From Phocicoccus schoeneichii (GTDB lineage Bacteria > Bacillota > Bacilli > Staphylococcales > Salinicoccaceae), in the NCBI RefSeq assembly GCF_014635565.1, contig NZ_BMDB01000001.1:310001-374000 (forward strand): a stretch of DNA of 64,000 nt, given 5' to 3'. Both the position numbers and the translations under genes were made by a program. The stretch's first letter is position 1. Each line of letters begins with the position of its first letter. Positions 8,448 to 18,225 of the stretch are shown in pieces. The notes under the pieces are model-generated. The model was not told the origin of the DNA. It saw nothing but the letters and a program-made list of their open reading frames with translations, and ran no database searches.

Positions 8448-9797
8448 TCAGTTCATTATATCATGTTGTTCGAGGAAATTTGTATTATAATCGTTATTTA
8501 AAAAGTCTTCATTTTCAATAATTCTTCTGTGGAATGGAATTGTAGTATCAATTCCTTTAATTTCAAACTCATCTAGAGCACGTTTTGCAACTCTTAATGA
8601 ATCTGTTCTATCATCACCATAGACGATAAGTTTCGCAATCATAGAGTCATAATATGGTGGGATCAAATATCCTGCATATGATGCAGTATCTAATCTTACG
8701 CCAAATCCACCTGGTGCTAAAAAGTCTGTAATTTTCCCTGCTGAAGGCATAAAGTTTTTAAATGGATTCTCAGCGTTGATACGGAATTCAAAAGCATGTC
8801 CTTTAAATTCAATATCTTCTTGTTTAAATGGAATTGGTTCACGCATTGCAACTTTTAATTGCATTCTGACAAGGTCGATACCAGTAATCATTTCAGTCAC
8901 TGGATGTTCAACTTGAATACGTGTGTTCATCTCCATAAAGTAATATTCATTCGCATCTAAGTCATAGATAAACTCAATCGTACCTGCGTTTACATAATTG
9001 ATTGATTTAGCTGCACGCACAGCAGTCTCACCCATCTCTTTTCGCGTTGCTGCGTCAATAATTGGGCTTGGAGCTTCTTCAACTAATTTCTGCATTCTAC
9101 GTTGTACAGTACAATCACGTTCACCTAAATGAACCACATTACCATGATAGTCTCCTAAGATTTGAATTTCAATATGACGGAAGTTTGTAATATATTTTTC
9201 GATATATAAGTCACTGTTACCAAAAGCACTTTCTGCTTCTTGTTCAGTTAAACGATAATTTTGAACGAGTTCTTCTTCATTATGAGCAACTCTAATTCCT
9301 TTTCCTCCACCACCATGACTTGCTTTAATGATTAAAGGATAGCCAATTTCTTGACCAATTTGTTTCGCATGTTCAACAGATTGAACAACACCATCTGAGC
9401 CTGGAACTGTTGGTACATTTGCTTTAATCATTGTTTGTTTGGCAACATCTTTAACCCCCATAAGACTGATCGTTTCATGACTTGGTCCTATAAAAGCAAT
9501 ATTAGATGCTGCACACATTTCAGCAAAGTCACTGTTTTCTGCTAAAAACCCATATCCTGGGTGAATCGCGTCACAGTTTGTTTTTTCAGCAATTGTAATG
9601 ATGCTAATCATATCTAGGTAGCTGTCTTTAGAAAGCTTTGGACCAATACAGTAAGATTCTGTAGCGAGTTTCCGGTGTAAACTATCACGATCTGCTTCAG
9701 AATAAATGGATACCGTTTCAAGTCCAAGCTCGTGACATGCACGAATTATACGTACCGCGATTTCACCACGGTTTGCAATTAGTACTTTTTTAATCAT
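8448..9797 (-). CDS. accC: Acetyl-CoA carboxylase, biotin carboxylase subunit
   Basis: AccC carboxylates biotin on AccB using ATP and bicarbonate, the first half of the committed step of fatty acid synthesis. The 449-residue protein shows the N-terminal biotin carboxylase domain (KVLIANRGEIAVRI), the ATP-grasp glycine-rich loop KASHGGGGKGIRV, the catalytic region EMNTRIQVEHPVTE and a normal C-terminal domain. Its ATG overlaps the accB stop codon by 4 bp, giving tight translational coupling. accA and accD are not in the window. Confidence 0.97.
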   Translation of the reverse strand: MIKKVLIANRGEIAVRIIRACHELGLETVSIYSEADRDSLHRKLATESYCIGPKLSKDSYLDMISIITIAEKTNCDAIHPGYGFLAENSDFAEMCAASNIAFIGPSHETISLMGVKDVAKQTMIKANVPTVPGSDGVVQSVEHAKQIGQEIGYPLIIKASHGGGGKGIRVAHNEEELVQNYRLTEQEAESAFGNSDLYIEKYITNFRHIEIQILGDYHGNVVHLGERDCTVQRRMQKLVEEAPSPIIDAATRKEMGETAVRAAKSINYVNAGTIEFIYDLDANEYYFMEMNTRIQVEHPVTEMITGIDLVRMQLKVAMREPIPFKQEDIEFKGHAFEFRINAENPFKNFMPSAGKITDFLAPGGFGVRLDTASYAGYLIPPYYDSMIAKLIVYGDDRTDSLRVAKRALDEFEIKGIDTTIPFHRRIIENEDFLNNDYNTNFLEQHDIMN

Positions 9798-10234
9798 TTA
9801 ACTCTGAACAATGGTTGGTCAAATTCAACCATTTCTCCATCTTCAACTAAAATCTCAACAATTTCACCGGAAACCTCTGCTTCGATTTCGTTAAATAGTT
9901 TCATAGCTTCTAAAATACAAACCACTGAGTTGTTAGATACTTTATCTCCAACTTTTACATAAGCGTCTGCTTCTGGTGATGGTGCTTTATAGAAAGTACC
10001 TACCATTGGTGCTTTAATAAATGTTCCAGATTCTACTGGTGCAGATGTTTCAGCAATTTCTTGTGTCCCTACTGGTGCAGCCTGTTGAACTGTTGGCGCT
10101 GGTGCAGCCGTATAACTTACTTGTGGTGTTTCTTTTTTAAGAACAATATCTACTTCACTATCTTTATATGAAAGTTCTGTCAGTTGTGCTTTTTCCATTT
10201 TGTCTAATAATTGATCAATGTAATCTAAGTTCAT
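9794..10234 (-). CDS. accB: Biotin carboxyl carrier protein
   Basis: AccB carries the biotin that AccC carboxylates. The 146-residue protein has a flexible Ala/Pro/Thr-rich linker (about residues 35-70) and a C-terminal biotinyl domain with the EAMKL motif; the lysine to be biotinylated is residue 112. AGGAG lies 8 bp before the ATG. It is the first gene of the accB-accC-asp23-nusB-xseA-xseB-ispA operon, behind a good sigma-A promoter. Confidence 0.96.
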   Translation of the reverse strand: MNLDYIDQLLDKMEKAQLTELSYKDSEVDIVLKKETPQVSYTAAPAPTVQQAAPVGTQEIAETSAPVESGTFIKAPMVGTFYKAPSPEADAYVKVGDKVSNNSVVCILEAMKLFNEIEAEVSGEIVEILVEDGEMVEFDQPLFRVK

Positions 10235-10267
10235 TTTATTAACTCCTAAATAATATAAGATATTACT

Positions 10268-10296
10268 ATTTTACAGATGTGGTCGTACCAATTCAA
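10268..10296 (-). promoter_or_regulatory. Sigma-A promoter of accB operon
   Basis: On the minus strand TTGAAT (10296-10291), a 17-bp spacer and TAAAAT (10273-10268) form a good promoter 34 bp before accB. The spacer contains a small inverted repeat (TGGT-ACG-ACCA), but it is too short to call an operator. Confidence 0.65.
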
Positions 10297-10302
10297 TGTT
10301 TA

Positions 10303-10331
10303 ATAAAAAAAAGCAGATAGAATCTGCTTTT
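10303..10331 (-). terminator. efp terminator
   Basis: AAAAGCAGAT and ATCTGCTTTT form a 10-bp stem around AGA, with a T-run on the minus strand. It touches the efp stop codon and separates pepP-efp from the acc operon. Confidence 0.8.
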
Positions 10332-10888
10332 TATGCACGTGAAACATAGCTGCCATCATCTGTATTTACGACAAGTATCTCACCATTTTCAATAAATAAA
10401 GGAACTTGAATTTTTAAACCAGTTTCCATAGTAGCTGATTTTGTACCACCAGAAACAGTATCTCCTTTAAGACCTGGTTCAGTTTCAACTACTTGTAATT
10501 CAACTGATTTAGGAAGATCAACCCCAAGAGTTTCACCTTCATACATCATGATAGATACAGGCATGTTTTCTTTTAAGAATTGAATTTCATGTTCTAGTTG
10601 GCTTTTATTTACAGTGATTTGTTCATATGTGTTGTTATCCATGAACACATAGTCATCACCGTCATTGTACAAGTATTGCATTTTGCTGTTGTCAATTTGA
10701 GCACGGCCAACTTTTTCTCCTGCTCTGAACGTTTTTTCTTGGATTGCGCCAGTTCTTAAGTTACGTAATTTAGAACGTACAAAAGCCGCACCTTTACCTG
10801 GTTTAACGTGTTGAAAATCAATAACTCTCCAAATACCGTTATCTACTTCTATTGTTAAACCTGTTTTAAAATCGTTAACTGAAATCAT
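10331..10888 (-). CDS. efp: Elongation factor P
   Basis: EF-P binds between the P and E sites and relieves ribosome stalling at polyproline. The 185-residue protein has three beta-barrel domains: the N-terminal KOW-like domain, an OB domain, and a C-terminal domain with the EF-P signature [16 protein letters not shown]. The domain I loop tip reads VKPGKGAAF with Lys32 at the position modified in Bacillus EF-P. It follows pepP by 11 bp with an AGGAGG site, the usual Firmicutes pairing. Confidence 0.97.
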   Translation of the reverse strand: MISVNDFKTGLTIEVDNGIWRVIDFQHVKPGKGAAFVRSKLRNLRTGAIQEKTFRAGEKVGRAQIDNSKMQYLYNDGDDYVFMDNNTYEQITVNKSQLEHEIQFLKENMPVSIMMYEGETLGVDLPKSVELQVVETEPGLKGDTVSGGTKSATMETGLKIQVPLFIENGEILVVNTDDGSYVSRA

Positions 10889-10899
10889 TCTTTTTCCTC

Positions 10900-11961
10900 C
10901 TAGTTATTTACAATAATGAAGTCTTTCGTTGAATGAGTTAATTTTTCTAGAACACTTTTAGTTACGATCGCATCATCTTCAATACGAACGCCACCAACAT
11001 TATCTACATAGATACCAGGTTCTATAGTAATTACCATGTTTTCTGTGAGAACAATGTCACTTGATTGGGCAAGTCCTGGTCCTTCATGTACTTCAAGTCC
11101 AAAACCATGTCCGAGAGAGTGTCCAAAGTTATCTCCATAACCATAAGACTTAATCACATCACGTGCGATACTATCGGCTTCTTCACCTGTCATACCAAGC
11201 TTTATTTCGTCTAAAGCTTTTAATTGACTCTCAAGTACAATATTATACACTTTTTCCATTTCGCTTGAAACTTCTTCTACAGCAAATGAACGTGTAATAT
11301 CAGAAGCATAACCTTCATAGTATGCACCGAAGTCTAGAGTGACCATATCACCACGTTCGATTACTTTGTTACTCGCCGCACCATGTGGCAATGCACCACG
11401 ATGTCCACTCGCAACAATTGTATCAAAACTTGGCTTTTCTGAACCCAGTTGAGCCATCTTATATTCAAGTTCATTTCTTACTTCAAGCTCTGTCATTCCA
11501 CTCTTAACAAATTTTAAAATGTGCATGTATGATTCGTCAACAATTTCACATGCTTTTTTAATTTTCTCGATTTCATCTGGTGTTTTAACCATACGAATTT
11601 TTTCAACTTCGCCTGTAAGAGGTACAAGGTCAAATTCATTTTTAAGAGATTCATAAATATTGTAATTTACATGTTCAGATTCAAAACCAATAGTCTTTAA
11701 ACCTTTCTCTTTCATAAATTCTACAATAAATGGAAGTAGACCTTTATCTTGTAGAACAAATTCAAAATCCACAGATTCATTTGGAGCTTGGTTTTTATAT
11801 CTAAAGTCCGAGATTAAAAACTTTTCGTTCTTAGTATAAACGACGGCACCACTTGAACCGCTAAATCCAGTAACATAACGTCTGTTATAGGGGCTCATAA
11901 TTAATAATGCATCTAGATTATTACTTTCTAATAGCTGATTTAATTTCTCGTATTTGATCAT
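10900..11961 (-). CDS. Xaa-Pro peptidase (M24 family)
   Basis: This 353-residue enzyme is a cytoplasmic proline peptidase of the M24 pita-bread fold that releases residues next to proline. It has an N-terminal creatinase-like domain (about 1-125) and a C-terminal catalytic domain with the five metal ligands in order: Asp and Asp in [15 protein letters not shown], His in GHSLGHGFG, Glu in TIEPGIY, and Glu in GVRIEDD. It lies directly upstream of efp. Whether it acts as aminopeptidase P or as a dipeptidase cannot be decided from sequence. Confidence 0.92.
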   Translation of the reverse strand: MIKYEKLNQLLESNNLDALLIMSPYNRRYVTGFSGSSGAVVYTKNEKFLISDFRYKNQAPNESVDFEFVLQDKGLLPFIVEFMKEKGLKTIGFESEHVNYNIYESLKNEFDLVPLTGEVEKIRMVKTPDEIEKIKKACEIVDESYMHILKFVKSGMTELEVRNELEYKMAQLGSEKPSFDTIVASGHRGALPHGAASNKVIERGDMVTLDFGAYYEGYASDITRSFAVEEVSSEMEKVYNIVLESQLKALDEIKLGMTGEEADSIARDVIKSYGYGDNFGHSLGHGFGLEVHEGPGLAQSSDIVLTENMVITIEPGIYVDNVGGVRIEDDAIVTKSVLEKLTHSTKDFIIVNN

Positions 11962-12037
11962 TTATGATATCCACCTTTCACACCATATTTTACCTTATTT
12001 TGTTAATTATTCATATGCTTTTAATTTTTAATGGTCA

Positions 12038-12058
12038 ATGTGTTAAACTAAAACACAT
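12038..12058. promoter_or_regulatory. 21-bp inverted repeat before lipoprotein gene
   Basis: ATGTGTT and AACACAT form a perfect 7-bp inverted repeat with a 7-bp spacer. It lies 26 bp before the lipoprotein ATG, between it and the divergent pepP, next to AT-rich sequence suitable for a -10 (TAATAT). It may be an operator; no regulator can be named. Confidence 0.4.
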
Positions 12059-12083
12059 AATATATTTACGAAGAGGATTAAAT

Positions 12084-12644
12084 ATGAAGCGTTTTTTACT
12101 CATTTTAAGCACAACTTTACTACTTGGTGCATGTTCATCTTTAAGTAAAGAAGATTCACATGCTGAAAAACAAGAACAAGTATCTGAATTACAAAAAGAA
12201 CTTCAATCAGCAGAAGTTGAAAATAAACAACTAAAAGCAGATATAGAGCACATTGACGAAGAAATTGCTAGAATCGAAAGAGATTCTAAGGACGAAAACA
12301 TAACAATCTATAAAGAAACTGTCGACCATTATTCGAAGTCACTTTCACGTGAAATTGATACATTAAAAGATCAGACGACTTATTACAAAAAAACAGATAT
12401 TATTAATTTAGAAAACATCAAAAATATAGAAGAAAACATCAAAGATATTGTCGATGATTATAATAAAGAAGTCGATAAACTAAAACTGTCTAACACATTA
12501 ACTAGACAAGACAAAAAGATTGCAGTATTCAACGACGCTTTAATAAAAAACATGGCCAACGTAACAAAAGCCTATGAAGAAAAAGACAAAGAAAAAATCT
12601 TGAAAGCTATTGAAGCATTTCAAGAAACAGTAAAATTTTTATAA
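12084..12644 (+). CDS. Predicted coiled-coil lipoprotein
   Basis: The true start is probably the ATG at 12084, with AAGAGGA upstream; longer in-frame readings include intergenic sequence. The 186-residue protein starts with a lipoprotein signal (KRFLLILSTTLLLGAC), with the lipobox LLGAC placing the lipidated Cys near residue 16. The rest is highly charged and helical, with heptad-like Leu/Ile spacing around residues 30-65, so it reads as a surface coiled coil facing the cell wall. I do not recognise a named family. It is followed after 11 bp by a small membrane protein gene, which suggests a two-gene operon. Confidence 0.75.
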   Translation: MKRFLLILSTTLLLGACSSLSKEDSHAEKQEQVSELQKELQSAEVENKQLKADIEHIDEEIARIERDSKDENITIYKETVDHYSKSLSREIDTLKDQTTYYKKTDIINLENIKNIEENIKDIVDDYNKEVDKLKLSNTLTRQDKKIAVFNDALIKNMANVTKAYEEKDKEKILKAIEAFQETVKFL

Positions 12645-12655
12645 GGGTGTACTAA

Positions 12656-12877
12656 ATGAAGAAAACTCTGTTTTATATGTTTATCGGTATTGGAGTTATT
12701 GGGCTCATTACGAATATCGGTAATATATTTGATTTTATATTCCAGACGATCATTTCAATTGTGATATTTATCGCTATACTTTACGCAATTTACTACTTCT
12801 TTATTCTAAGTGAAGATGAAAGAAAGTATAGAAAAGCGATGAGACAGACAAAAAGAAAAAGGAAGTTTAGAAAATAA
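12656..12877 (+). CDS. Small membrane protein with basic tail
   Basis: This 73-residue protein has two closely spaced hydrophobic segments (about residues 5-22 and 25-51) and a very basic C-terminus that includes KRKRKFRK. It probably spans the membrane twice with its tail in the cytoplasm. Function is unknown. It starts 11 bp after the coiled-coil lipoprotein gene, behind AAGGGTG, and probably shares its transcript. A terminator hairpin overlaps its final codons. Confidence 0.65.
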   Translation: MKKTLFYMFIGIGVIGLITNIGNIFDFIFQTIISIVIFIAILYAIYYFFILSEDERKYRKAMRQTKRKRKFRK

Positions 12878-12895
12878 TCTAAACTTCCTTTTTTA
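12861..12895. terminator. Bidirectional terminator
   Basis: GGAAGTTTAG and CTAAACTTCC pair perfectly around an 8-nt loop and are followed by TTTTTT on the plus strand. The hairpin serves the small membrane protein gene and, on the other strand, lies just beyond lipM. Confidence 0.75.
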
Positions 12896-12902
12896 TCTTT
12901 TT

Positions 12903-13721
12903 TTATCTTCTATAGTTCCATTCTCTAGAAGCATATTTTTCTATTAATAATTCTAGTTCTCTATGATCATCTTCAGTAAGTTCGTACTCGTTAGTAGTTA
13001 CGTTTAGACCATCTTCGAAGCCTTTTTTAAATGCATTGTACATATCATCGATTGTGATTTTTTTATCTGATATATCATTAATTGCAACTGCTTTTTCCAA
13101 AAATGTTGATTTCATTTTTTCTTTAAAGCGGTCGTTAGTAAATTTAAACATGTCAAATAGGTGATCGATATCGACGTCTAAGAGAATGGATCCGTGCTGC
13201 ATGATTACGCCCTCAGAGCGTGTCTGAGCGCTACCAGCAATCTTTCTTCCTTCCACGACTAATTCATACCAACTTGGAGTATCGAAGCACACACTGCTGC
13301 GCTCTTCTCTTCTCTCTTTCTTATCAGGGATGCTGAAGTATGCATCAAGACCAAGATTTTTGAATCCTTCTTTGATACCTTCAGAAAGAATTCTATAACT
13401 TTCTGTTACACTTTTTGGCATCCCTTCATAATCTTCAGGCAAAACTAAACTATATGTAAGTTCTTTATCGTGTAATACACCACGTCCACCAGTTTTTCTG
13501 CGAACAAGTTGATATCCATATTCTTCAACCTTAGGAATATCGATCTCTTTTTCCATTTTTTGGAAGTATCCAATTGATAAAGTAGGTGTTTCCCATTCGT
13601 ATAAACGAATCACTGGTGGAATTTCACCACGTCTGACTTTGTTCATTAATAGTTCATCTAAAGCCATATTAAAAAATGCATCTTGTTTTCCGCTTTTTAT
13701 ATAAAGCCATGTATTACTCAC
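12903..13721 (-). CDS. lipM: Octanoyltransferase LipM
   Basis: LipM moves octanoate from acyl carrier protein to the glycine cleavage H protein, the first step of lipoate assembly in Firmicutes. The 272-residue protein has the lipoyl-ligase fold motifs RRKTGGRGVLHD and GRKIAGSAQTR, with an upstream cysteine (SSVCFDTPSWYE) in the position of the LipM catalytic Cys. The start is GTG at 13721 after GGAGGT. A lipoate-protein ligase assignment is less likely because of the cysteine and length. Its closeness to the gcv genes, whose complex needs lipoyl-GcvH, fits. Confidence 0.85.
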   Translation of the reverse strand: MSNTWLYIKSGKQDAFFNMALDELLMNKVRRGEIPPVIRLYEWETPTLSIGYFQKMEKEIDIPKVEEYGYQLVRRKTGGRGVLHDKELTYSLVLPEDYEGMPKSVTESYRILSEGIKEGFKNLGLDAYFSIPDKKERREERSSVCFDTPSWYELVVEGRKIAGSAQTRSEGVIMQHGSILLDVDIDHLFDMFKFTNDRFKEKMKSTFLEKAVAINDISDKKITIDDMYNAFKKGFEDGLNVTTNEYELTEDDHRELELLIEKYASREWNYRR

Positions 13722-13744
13722 TAAAATACCTCCGAACTTTTACT

Positions 13745-13772
13745 TTTAAAACATTATGAAAACTACTATAAT
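13745..13772 (+). promoter_or_regulatory. Possible promoter of rhodanese-like gene
   Basis: TTTAAA (13745-13750), a 16-bp spacer and a perfect TATAAT (13767-13772) lie 34 bp before the rhodanese-like start. The -35 is weak. Confidence 0.4.
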
Positions 13773-13805
13773 TAAACTATTGTAACATATTGAGGAGAGA
13801 TTTTT

Positions 13806-14192
13806 TTGAGTACAACAACTATCGTACTACTCGTTATTTTAGTATTAATCATTGTCTTTATGATTGTTAATGCTCTATTAAGTGTTAAAGGTGTAAACAT
13901 CGTAGATGAGGAAGAATTTAGCAAAGATTTAAGACGCGTACAGCTCGTTGATCTAAGAGAAAAAGAGCCTTATAAGTATGGTCATATTTTAGGTGCTAGA
14001 AACATTCCAATGACTGTATTTAACCAAAGAGCAAAAGCGCTTCGTAAGGATCAGCCAGTCTATCTATATGATCAAAACGGTAGAACTGCACTACGAGCTG
14101 CTCGTATCTTAAAGAAACTAGGTCATACTGATATTTATGTATTAAAACGTGGTATCAGCAAATGGACTGGTAAGATTAACTCTAAAAATTAA
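13806..14192 (+). CDS. Membrane-anchored rhodanese-like protein without cysteine
   Basis: The 128-residue protein has one N-terminal membrane span (about residues 4-26) and a rhodanese domain (about 35-125) containing LVDLREKEPYKYGHILGARNIP. The active-site loop reads YDQNGRTALRA: the position of the catalytic Cys appears to be Asp, and the whole protein has no cysteine, so sulfur transfer is not expected. The start is TTG at 13806 behind GAGGAGAG. Its role is unknown; a regulatory or binding function is possible. It lies between lipM and the gcv operon, as its homologue does in Bacillales (YqhL). Confidence 0.82.
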   Translation: MSTTTIVLLVILVLIIVFMIVNALLSVKGVNIVDEEEFSKDLRRVQLVDLREKEPYKYGHILGARNIPMTVFNQRAKALRKDQPVYLYDQNGRTALRAARILKKLGHTDIYVLKRGISKWTGKINSKN

Positions 14193-14203
14193 TAGCAAAG
14201 ATA

Positions 14204-14235
14204 AAAAAAGGTCGATTTTCATCGACCTTATTTTT
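14204..14235. terminator. Bidirectional terminator between rhodanese gene and gcvPB
   Basis: AAGGTCGA and TCGACCTT pair around 6 nt, with A-rich sequence before and T-rich sequence after. Flanking TAGCA/TGCTA sequence extends the stem imperfectly. Confidence 0.75.
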
Positions 14236-14238
14236 ATG

Positions 14239-15723
14239 CTATTTTTTCTCTTCAATAATTTCTTCACGATCAAAACGTAGAACTGGTTGACGTGCTGCTT
14301 TTGTTTCATCAAGTCTACCAATTACAGTATCATGAGGAGCTTCAAGTACTAAATCAAGATCTTCCTCTACTTCTTTCGCAATATTTAACATGGCGTCTAT
14401 GAAGTTGTCTAAAGTTTCTTTAGATTCAGTTTCAGTTGGCTCGATCATAAGTCCCTCTTCCACGTTTAATGGGAAGTAAATTGTAGGTGGGTGGAAGCTA
14501 TAGTCTAATAGTCTTTTCGCTATGTCTAATGTTCTTGCACCTTGTTTCTTTTGTTTAGAACCACTTAATACGAACTCATGTTTACAATGTTGATCGTATG
14601 GAAGTTCATAAGTACCTTCTAATCTACGCATAATGTAGTTTGCATTTAATACAGCATCTTCAGAAACTTTCTTTAGTCCGTCTGGTCCCATTGTTCTAAT
14701 GTACGTGTAAGCACGTAAGTAGATACCAAAGTTACCAAAGTATGGTTTAACGCGTCCAATACTTTGTGGTAGATCGTAATCTAGTTTGAAAGTATCTTCT
14801 TCTTTAACAATTAAAGGTTTTGGTAAGAATTTTGCTAAATCAGCTTTAACCCCAATTGGACCTGAACCAGGACCACCACCACCGTGTGGACCAGTGAATG
14901 TTTTATGAAGGTTTAAGTGAACTGCGTCAAAGCCCATGTCTCCAGGACGTACTTTAGACATGATTGCGTTTAAGTTCGCACCATCATAGTATAGTTTACC
15001 ACCAGCTTCGTGAACGATATCTCTAATTTCTAAGATATCTTTTTCGAATAAACCTAAAGTGTTAGGGTTAGTTAGCATGATTGCAGCTGTGTCATCTCCA
15101 ACTACTCTCTTTAAGTCGTCGATGTCTACTAAACCTTTTTCATTTGATTTAACTGTTACTGTATCGAAACCAGCTACAGTCGCTGAGGCAGGATTTGTAC
15201 CGTGTGCTGAGTCAGGAACGATAACTTTTGTTCTCTTATGGTCACCATTAGCTTCGTGGTAAGCCTTAATCATCATTAACGCTGTCCACTCACCTTGAGC
15301 ACCTGCTGCAGATTGTAATGAAATTTCATCCATACCAGTAATCTCTTTAAGAGATTCTTGTAAGTCATGAACAATTTCTAATGAACCTTGGATTGCTTTT
15401 TCATTTTGAAGTGGATGAGATGTAGCAAATCCATCAATTCTAGCAACCTTTTCGTTAATTTTTGGGTTGTACTTCATCGTACAAGATCCTAATGGATAGA
15501 ATCCAGTGTCGATACCCCAGTTTTTATTTGAAAGTTCAGTGTAGTGTCTGATTAAATCTAACTCACTGATTTCAGGTAATTCTGCTTTAGTCTTACGGAT
15601 AAATTTATCATCTAATAAAGAGTTAATATCTTTAGTCTCTACATCCACTGGTGGAAGTGAGTAAGCAAATCTATCTGCAATACTTCTTTCGAATATTAAT
15701 GGGCTCGCATCTTTTCTAGCCAT
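14239..15723 (-). CDS. gcvPB: Glycine dehydrogenase (decarboxylating) subunit 2
   Basis: This is the PLP-binding half of the split P protein of the glycine cleavage system, which decarboxylates glycine and passes the aminomethyl group to lipoyl-GcvH. The 494-residue protein has the PLP lysine in [17 protein letters not shown], as expected for subunit 2. The ATG at 15723 (MARKDASP) has AGGTG 7 bp upstream and overlaps the end of gcvPA by 8 bp. It is the last gene of gcvT-gcvPA-gcvPB. Confidence 0.96.
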   Translation of the reverse strand: MARKDASPLIFERSIADRFAYSLPPVDVETKDINSLLDDKFIRKTKAELPEISELDLIRHYTELSNKNWGIDTGFYPLGSCTMKYNPKINEKVARIDGFATSHPLQNEKAIQGSLEIVHDLQESLKEITGMDEISLQSAAGAQGEWTALMMIKAYHEANGDHKRTKVIVPDSAHGTNPASATVAGFDTVTVKSNEKGLVDIDDLKRVVGDDTAAIMLTNPNTLGLFEKDILEIRDIVHEAGGKLYYDGANLNAIMSKVRPGDMGFDAVHLNLHKTFTGPHGGGGPGSGPIGVKADLAKFLPKPLIVKEEDTFKLDYDLPQSIGRVKPYFGNFGIYLRAYTYIRTMGPDGLKKVSEDAVLNANYIMRRLEGTYELPYDQHCKHEFVLSGSKQKKQGARTLDIAKRLLDYSFHPPTIYFPLNVEEGLMIEPTETESKETLDNFIDAMLNIAKEVEEDLDLVLEAPHDTVIGRLDETKAARQPVLRFDREEIIEEKK

Positions 15724-17059
15724 TATATTCACCTAACCTTTCAACAAATTCATCAATTTCGTCTTTAGTACGAAGTTCAGTAACTGCAACTAACATGTGG
15801 TTTTTATACTCATCAAAGCTTAGGCCTAAGTCGTATCCACCGATAAAACCACTGTCATATAACTCATCGTTGATTTCAGTTACGTCTTTATTTAATTTAA
15901 CAACAAACTCGTTAAAGTTCCGATCTTCTAATACTTCAAATCCTGCAGCTTTAAATGCTTCTTTAGCATAGTGAGATTTTTGAATGTTTGCTTCAGCCAT
16001 TTCAACTACACCATACTTACCAAGAGCACTCATTGCGATAGATGAAGCAAGTGCATTTAATGCTTGGTTAGAACAGATGTTAGAAGTCGCTTTTTCACGA
16101 CGGATATGCTGTTCACGTGCTTGTAGAGTTAATACAAAACCACGTCTTCCTTCGTCATCTGTCGTTTGACCAACTAAACGACCAGGCATTCTTCTCATTA
16201 GTTTTTTCGTTGCTGCAAAGAATCCACAGTGTGGTCCACCAAATTGTGCTGGAATACCAAATACTTGAGTATCACCAGTTACAATGTCTGCACCGAATTC
16301 ACCTGGAGGTGTTAATAATGAAAGAGCAAGAGGATTACTGTTTACAACGAATAATCCTTTACCTTTATGAGCTATTTTTTCGATTTCTTCCAAGTCTTCG
16401 ATTGTTCCGAAGAAGTTAGGATATTGTACAAGTACTGCAGCTGTATCTGCATCTACAAGTTCATCTAATTTTGTAATGTCAGTTTTTGTTCCATCAAGAG
16501 GTGCAACAACTACTTCAATGTTTTGACCCGCACAGTAAGTTTTAACAACTTCTAATGATTGTGGGTGAACTGATTCAGAAATTACAATTTTCTTCTTACG
16601 AGTTGCACCTGCTGCCATCGTAGCAGCTTCTGCGAATGCAGTTGGACCATCATACATTGATGAGTTTGCTACAGGTAGTGCCGTTAACTCAGAAATGAGT
16701 GTTTGGAACTCGAAGATTGCTTGTAATTCACCTTGTGAAACTTCAGGTTGATACGGCGTATAAGCTGTATAGAACTCTGAACGTGAAATAATCGAATCTA
16801 CTACTGATGGAATATAGTGATCATATACACCAGCACCTAAGAAAGATGAATGTGTAGTTGATGTGATATTCTTGCTTGCAATTTTGTTTAACTCTTTAAG
16901 TAAAGAGTACTCGTCTTTCGCAGGCTTAATGTTTAAATCACCTTCGAAACGAACTGATTCAGGAATGTCACTGAATAGTTCAGAGATATCACTTACACCA
17001 ATCGCTTGCAACATCTCTTGTTTGTCTTTTTCTGTTACTGGTAAATAACGATGACTCAT
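15716..17059 (-). CDS. gcvPA: Glycine dehydrogenase (decarboxylating) subunit 1
   Basis: This 447-residue protein is the N-terminal-type half of the two-subunit P protein found in Firmicutes. It has the aminotransferase-like fold with segments such as [13 protein letters not shown] and [20 protein letters not shown], and it lacks the PLP lysine, which is carried by gcvPB. AAGGAG precedes the ATG. It follows gcvT by 29 bp and overlaps gcvPB, so the three subunits should be made together. Confidence 0.96.
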   Translation of the reverse strand: MSHRYLPVTEKDKQEMLQAIGVSDISELFSDIPESVRFEGDLNIKPAKDEYSLLKELNKIASKNITSTTHSSFLGAGVYDHYIPSVVDSIISRSEFYTAYTPYQPEVSQGELQAIFEFQTLISELTALPVANSSMYDGPTAFAEAATMAAGATRKKKIVISESVHPQSLEVVKTYCAGQNIEVVVAPLDGTKTDITKLDELVDADTAAVLVQYPNFFGTIEDLEEIEKIAHKGKGLFVVNSNPLALSLLTPPGEFGADIVTGDTQVFGIPAQFGGPHCGFFAATKKLMRRMPGRLVGQTTDDEGRRGFVLTLQAREQHIRREKATSNICSNQALNALASSIAMSALGKYGVVEMAEANIQKSHYAKEAFKAAGFEVLEDRNFNEFVVKLNKDVTEINDELYDSGFIGGYDLGLSFDEYKNHMLVAVTELRTKDEIDEFVERLGEYNG

Positions 17060-17088
17060 ATTTACACTCCTTAAAAAATTAATTATAT

Positions 17089-18162
17089 TTATTTAAAGTT
17101 TTTAACAAATTTAGCTGGGACTTCCCTATTACGAACTTTAATAACAAATTCTTTGTCTAGTTCAAAGAAGTCATTGTCAACTAGAACAAAACCAAATGAT
17201 TTCTTAGTAGATGGTGATTGTGTACCACTTGTAACTTCTCCAACCTTGTTTCCGTCGTTGTCGAATACTTCATAACCAGTACGTGCAATACCTTTACCAG
17301 TGATTTCGAATTTACCACTGCGTCTTTTAACACCATTTTCTTTTTGATCTTTAAGTACTTCTTGACCAATGAAATCACCTTTGTCCACTTTAACGGCGAA
17401 ACCTAGTTTTGCTTCTAATGGAGTGATTTCTGGAGTAAGTTCTTGACCATGTAATGGTAAACCTGCTTCCATTCTTAAAGTATCACGTGCACCAAGTCCA
17501 CATTCTACTGCGCCTAGTTCTTTAAACTTTTTCCATAAAGGAAGAACATCTTCAGGCTTTGTATATAGCTCAAATCCATCTTCTCCAGTGTATCCACTTT
17601 GAGAAAGAATAACATTGAAACCATCAACTTCAACATCTTGTTTAAAGTTGAACATACCCATTTCACTGATGTCTTCATCAGTTAATGATTGAATTAATTT
17701 GCGTGCATTTGGTCCTTGAATAGCGATTTGTCCATAATCACTTGATACGTTTTCAACTGTTACGTCAAAACCATCAACCTTTTTAAGCCATTCAAAGTCA
17801 TGCTCTGTATTTGCAGCGTTTGGAACTAAAAGATAGTCATTTTCTGCAAGTTTGTAGATTACTAAGTCGTCCTCTACTCCACCTTTTTCATTACAAATGA
17901 ATGTGTATTGTGCTTTATCTAATGATAATTTTGTTACATCATTTGTAAGTGTGTAGTTTGCAAACTTTTCAGCATCTGGACCAGTTATTCTAATTTCACC
18001 CATATGAGATACATCAAATATACCAACGTCTTCTCTTACTGCATTGTGTTCATCTTTGATGCTAGTAAATGATACAGGCATTTCCCAACCACCAAAGTCT
18101 ACAAGTTTTGCACCGACTTCGTGATAGTAATCATTCAATGGTGTTTTCTTTAATTCACCCAT
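17089..18162 (-). CDS. gcvT: Aminomethyltransferase (glycine cleavage T protein)
   Basis: GcvT takes the aminomethyl group from lipoyl-GcvH, makes 5,10-methylene-tetrahydrofolate and releases ammonia. From the ATG at 18162, which has AGGAGG 5 bp upstream, the protein is 357 residues. It has the folate-binding domain with [11 protein letters not shown] and [12 protein letters not shown], and the GCVT C-terminal barrel. A longer in-frame reading runs into the terminator hairpin of the riboswitch leader and is rejected. It is the first gene of the gcv operon and is probably controlled by glycine. Confidence 0.96.
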   Translation of the reverse strand: MGELKKTPLNDYYHEVGAKLVDFGGWEMPVSFTSIKDEHNAVREDVGIFDVSHMGEIRITGPDAEKFANYTLTNDVTKLSLDKAQYTFICNEKGGVEDDLVIYKLAENDYLLVPNAANTEHDFEWLKKVDGFDVTVENVSSDYGQIAIQGPNARKLIQSLTDEDISEMGMFNFKQDVEVDGFNVILSQSGYTGEDGFELYTKPEDVLPLWKKFKELGAVECGLGARDTLRMEAGLPLHGQELTPEITPLEAKLGFAVKVDKGDFIGQEVLKDQKENGVKRRSGKFEITGKGIARTGYEVFDNDGNKVGEVTSGTQSPSTKKSFGFVLVDNDFFELDKEFVIKVRNREVPAKFVKNFK

Positions 18163-18180
18163 AATATCCTCCTTAAATAT

Positions 18181-18212
18181 AAAAAACAGAACAATAACCA
18201 AATATTGCCCTG
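18181..18212 (-). terminator. Riboswitch expression-platform terminator
   Basis: On the minus strand CAGGGCAAT (18212-18204) pairs with ATTGTTCTG (18195-18187), including two G-U pairs, and is followed by six T. It lies between the glycine aptamer and gcvT. An upstream CCTG (18227-18224) could pair with the CAGG of the 5' arm and act as an alternative fold. Confidence 0.7.
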
Positions 18213-18225
18213 TTGAATTTCTTCA

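Noticed and set aside
10274-10290. FapR-type operator at the accB promoter
   Set aside because: Only a 4-bp arm repeat (TGGT/ACCA) is present, much shorter than the known FapR site.
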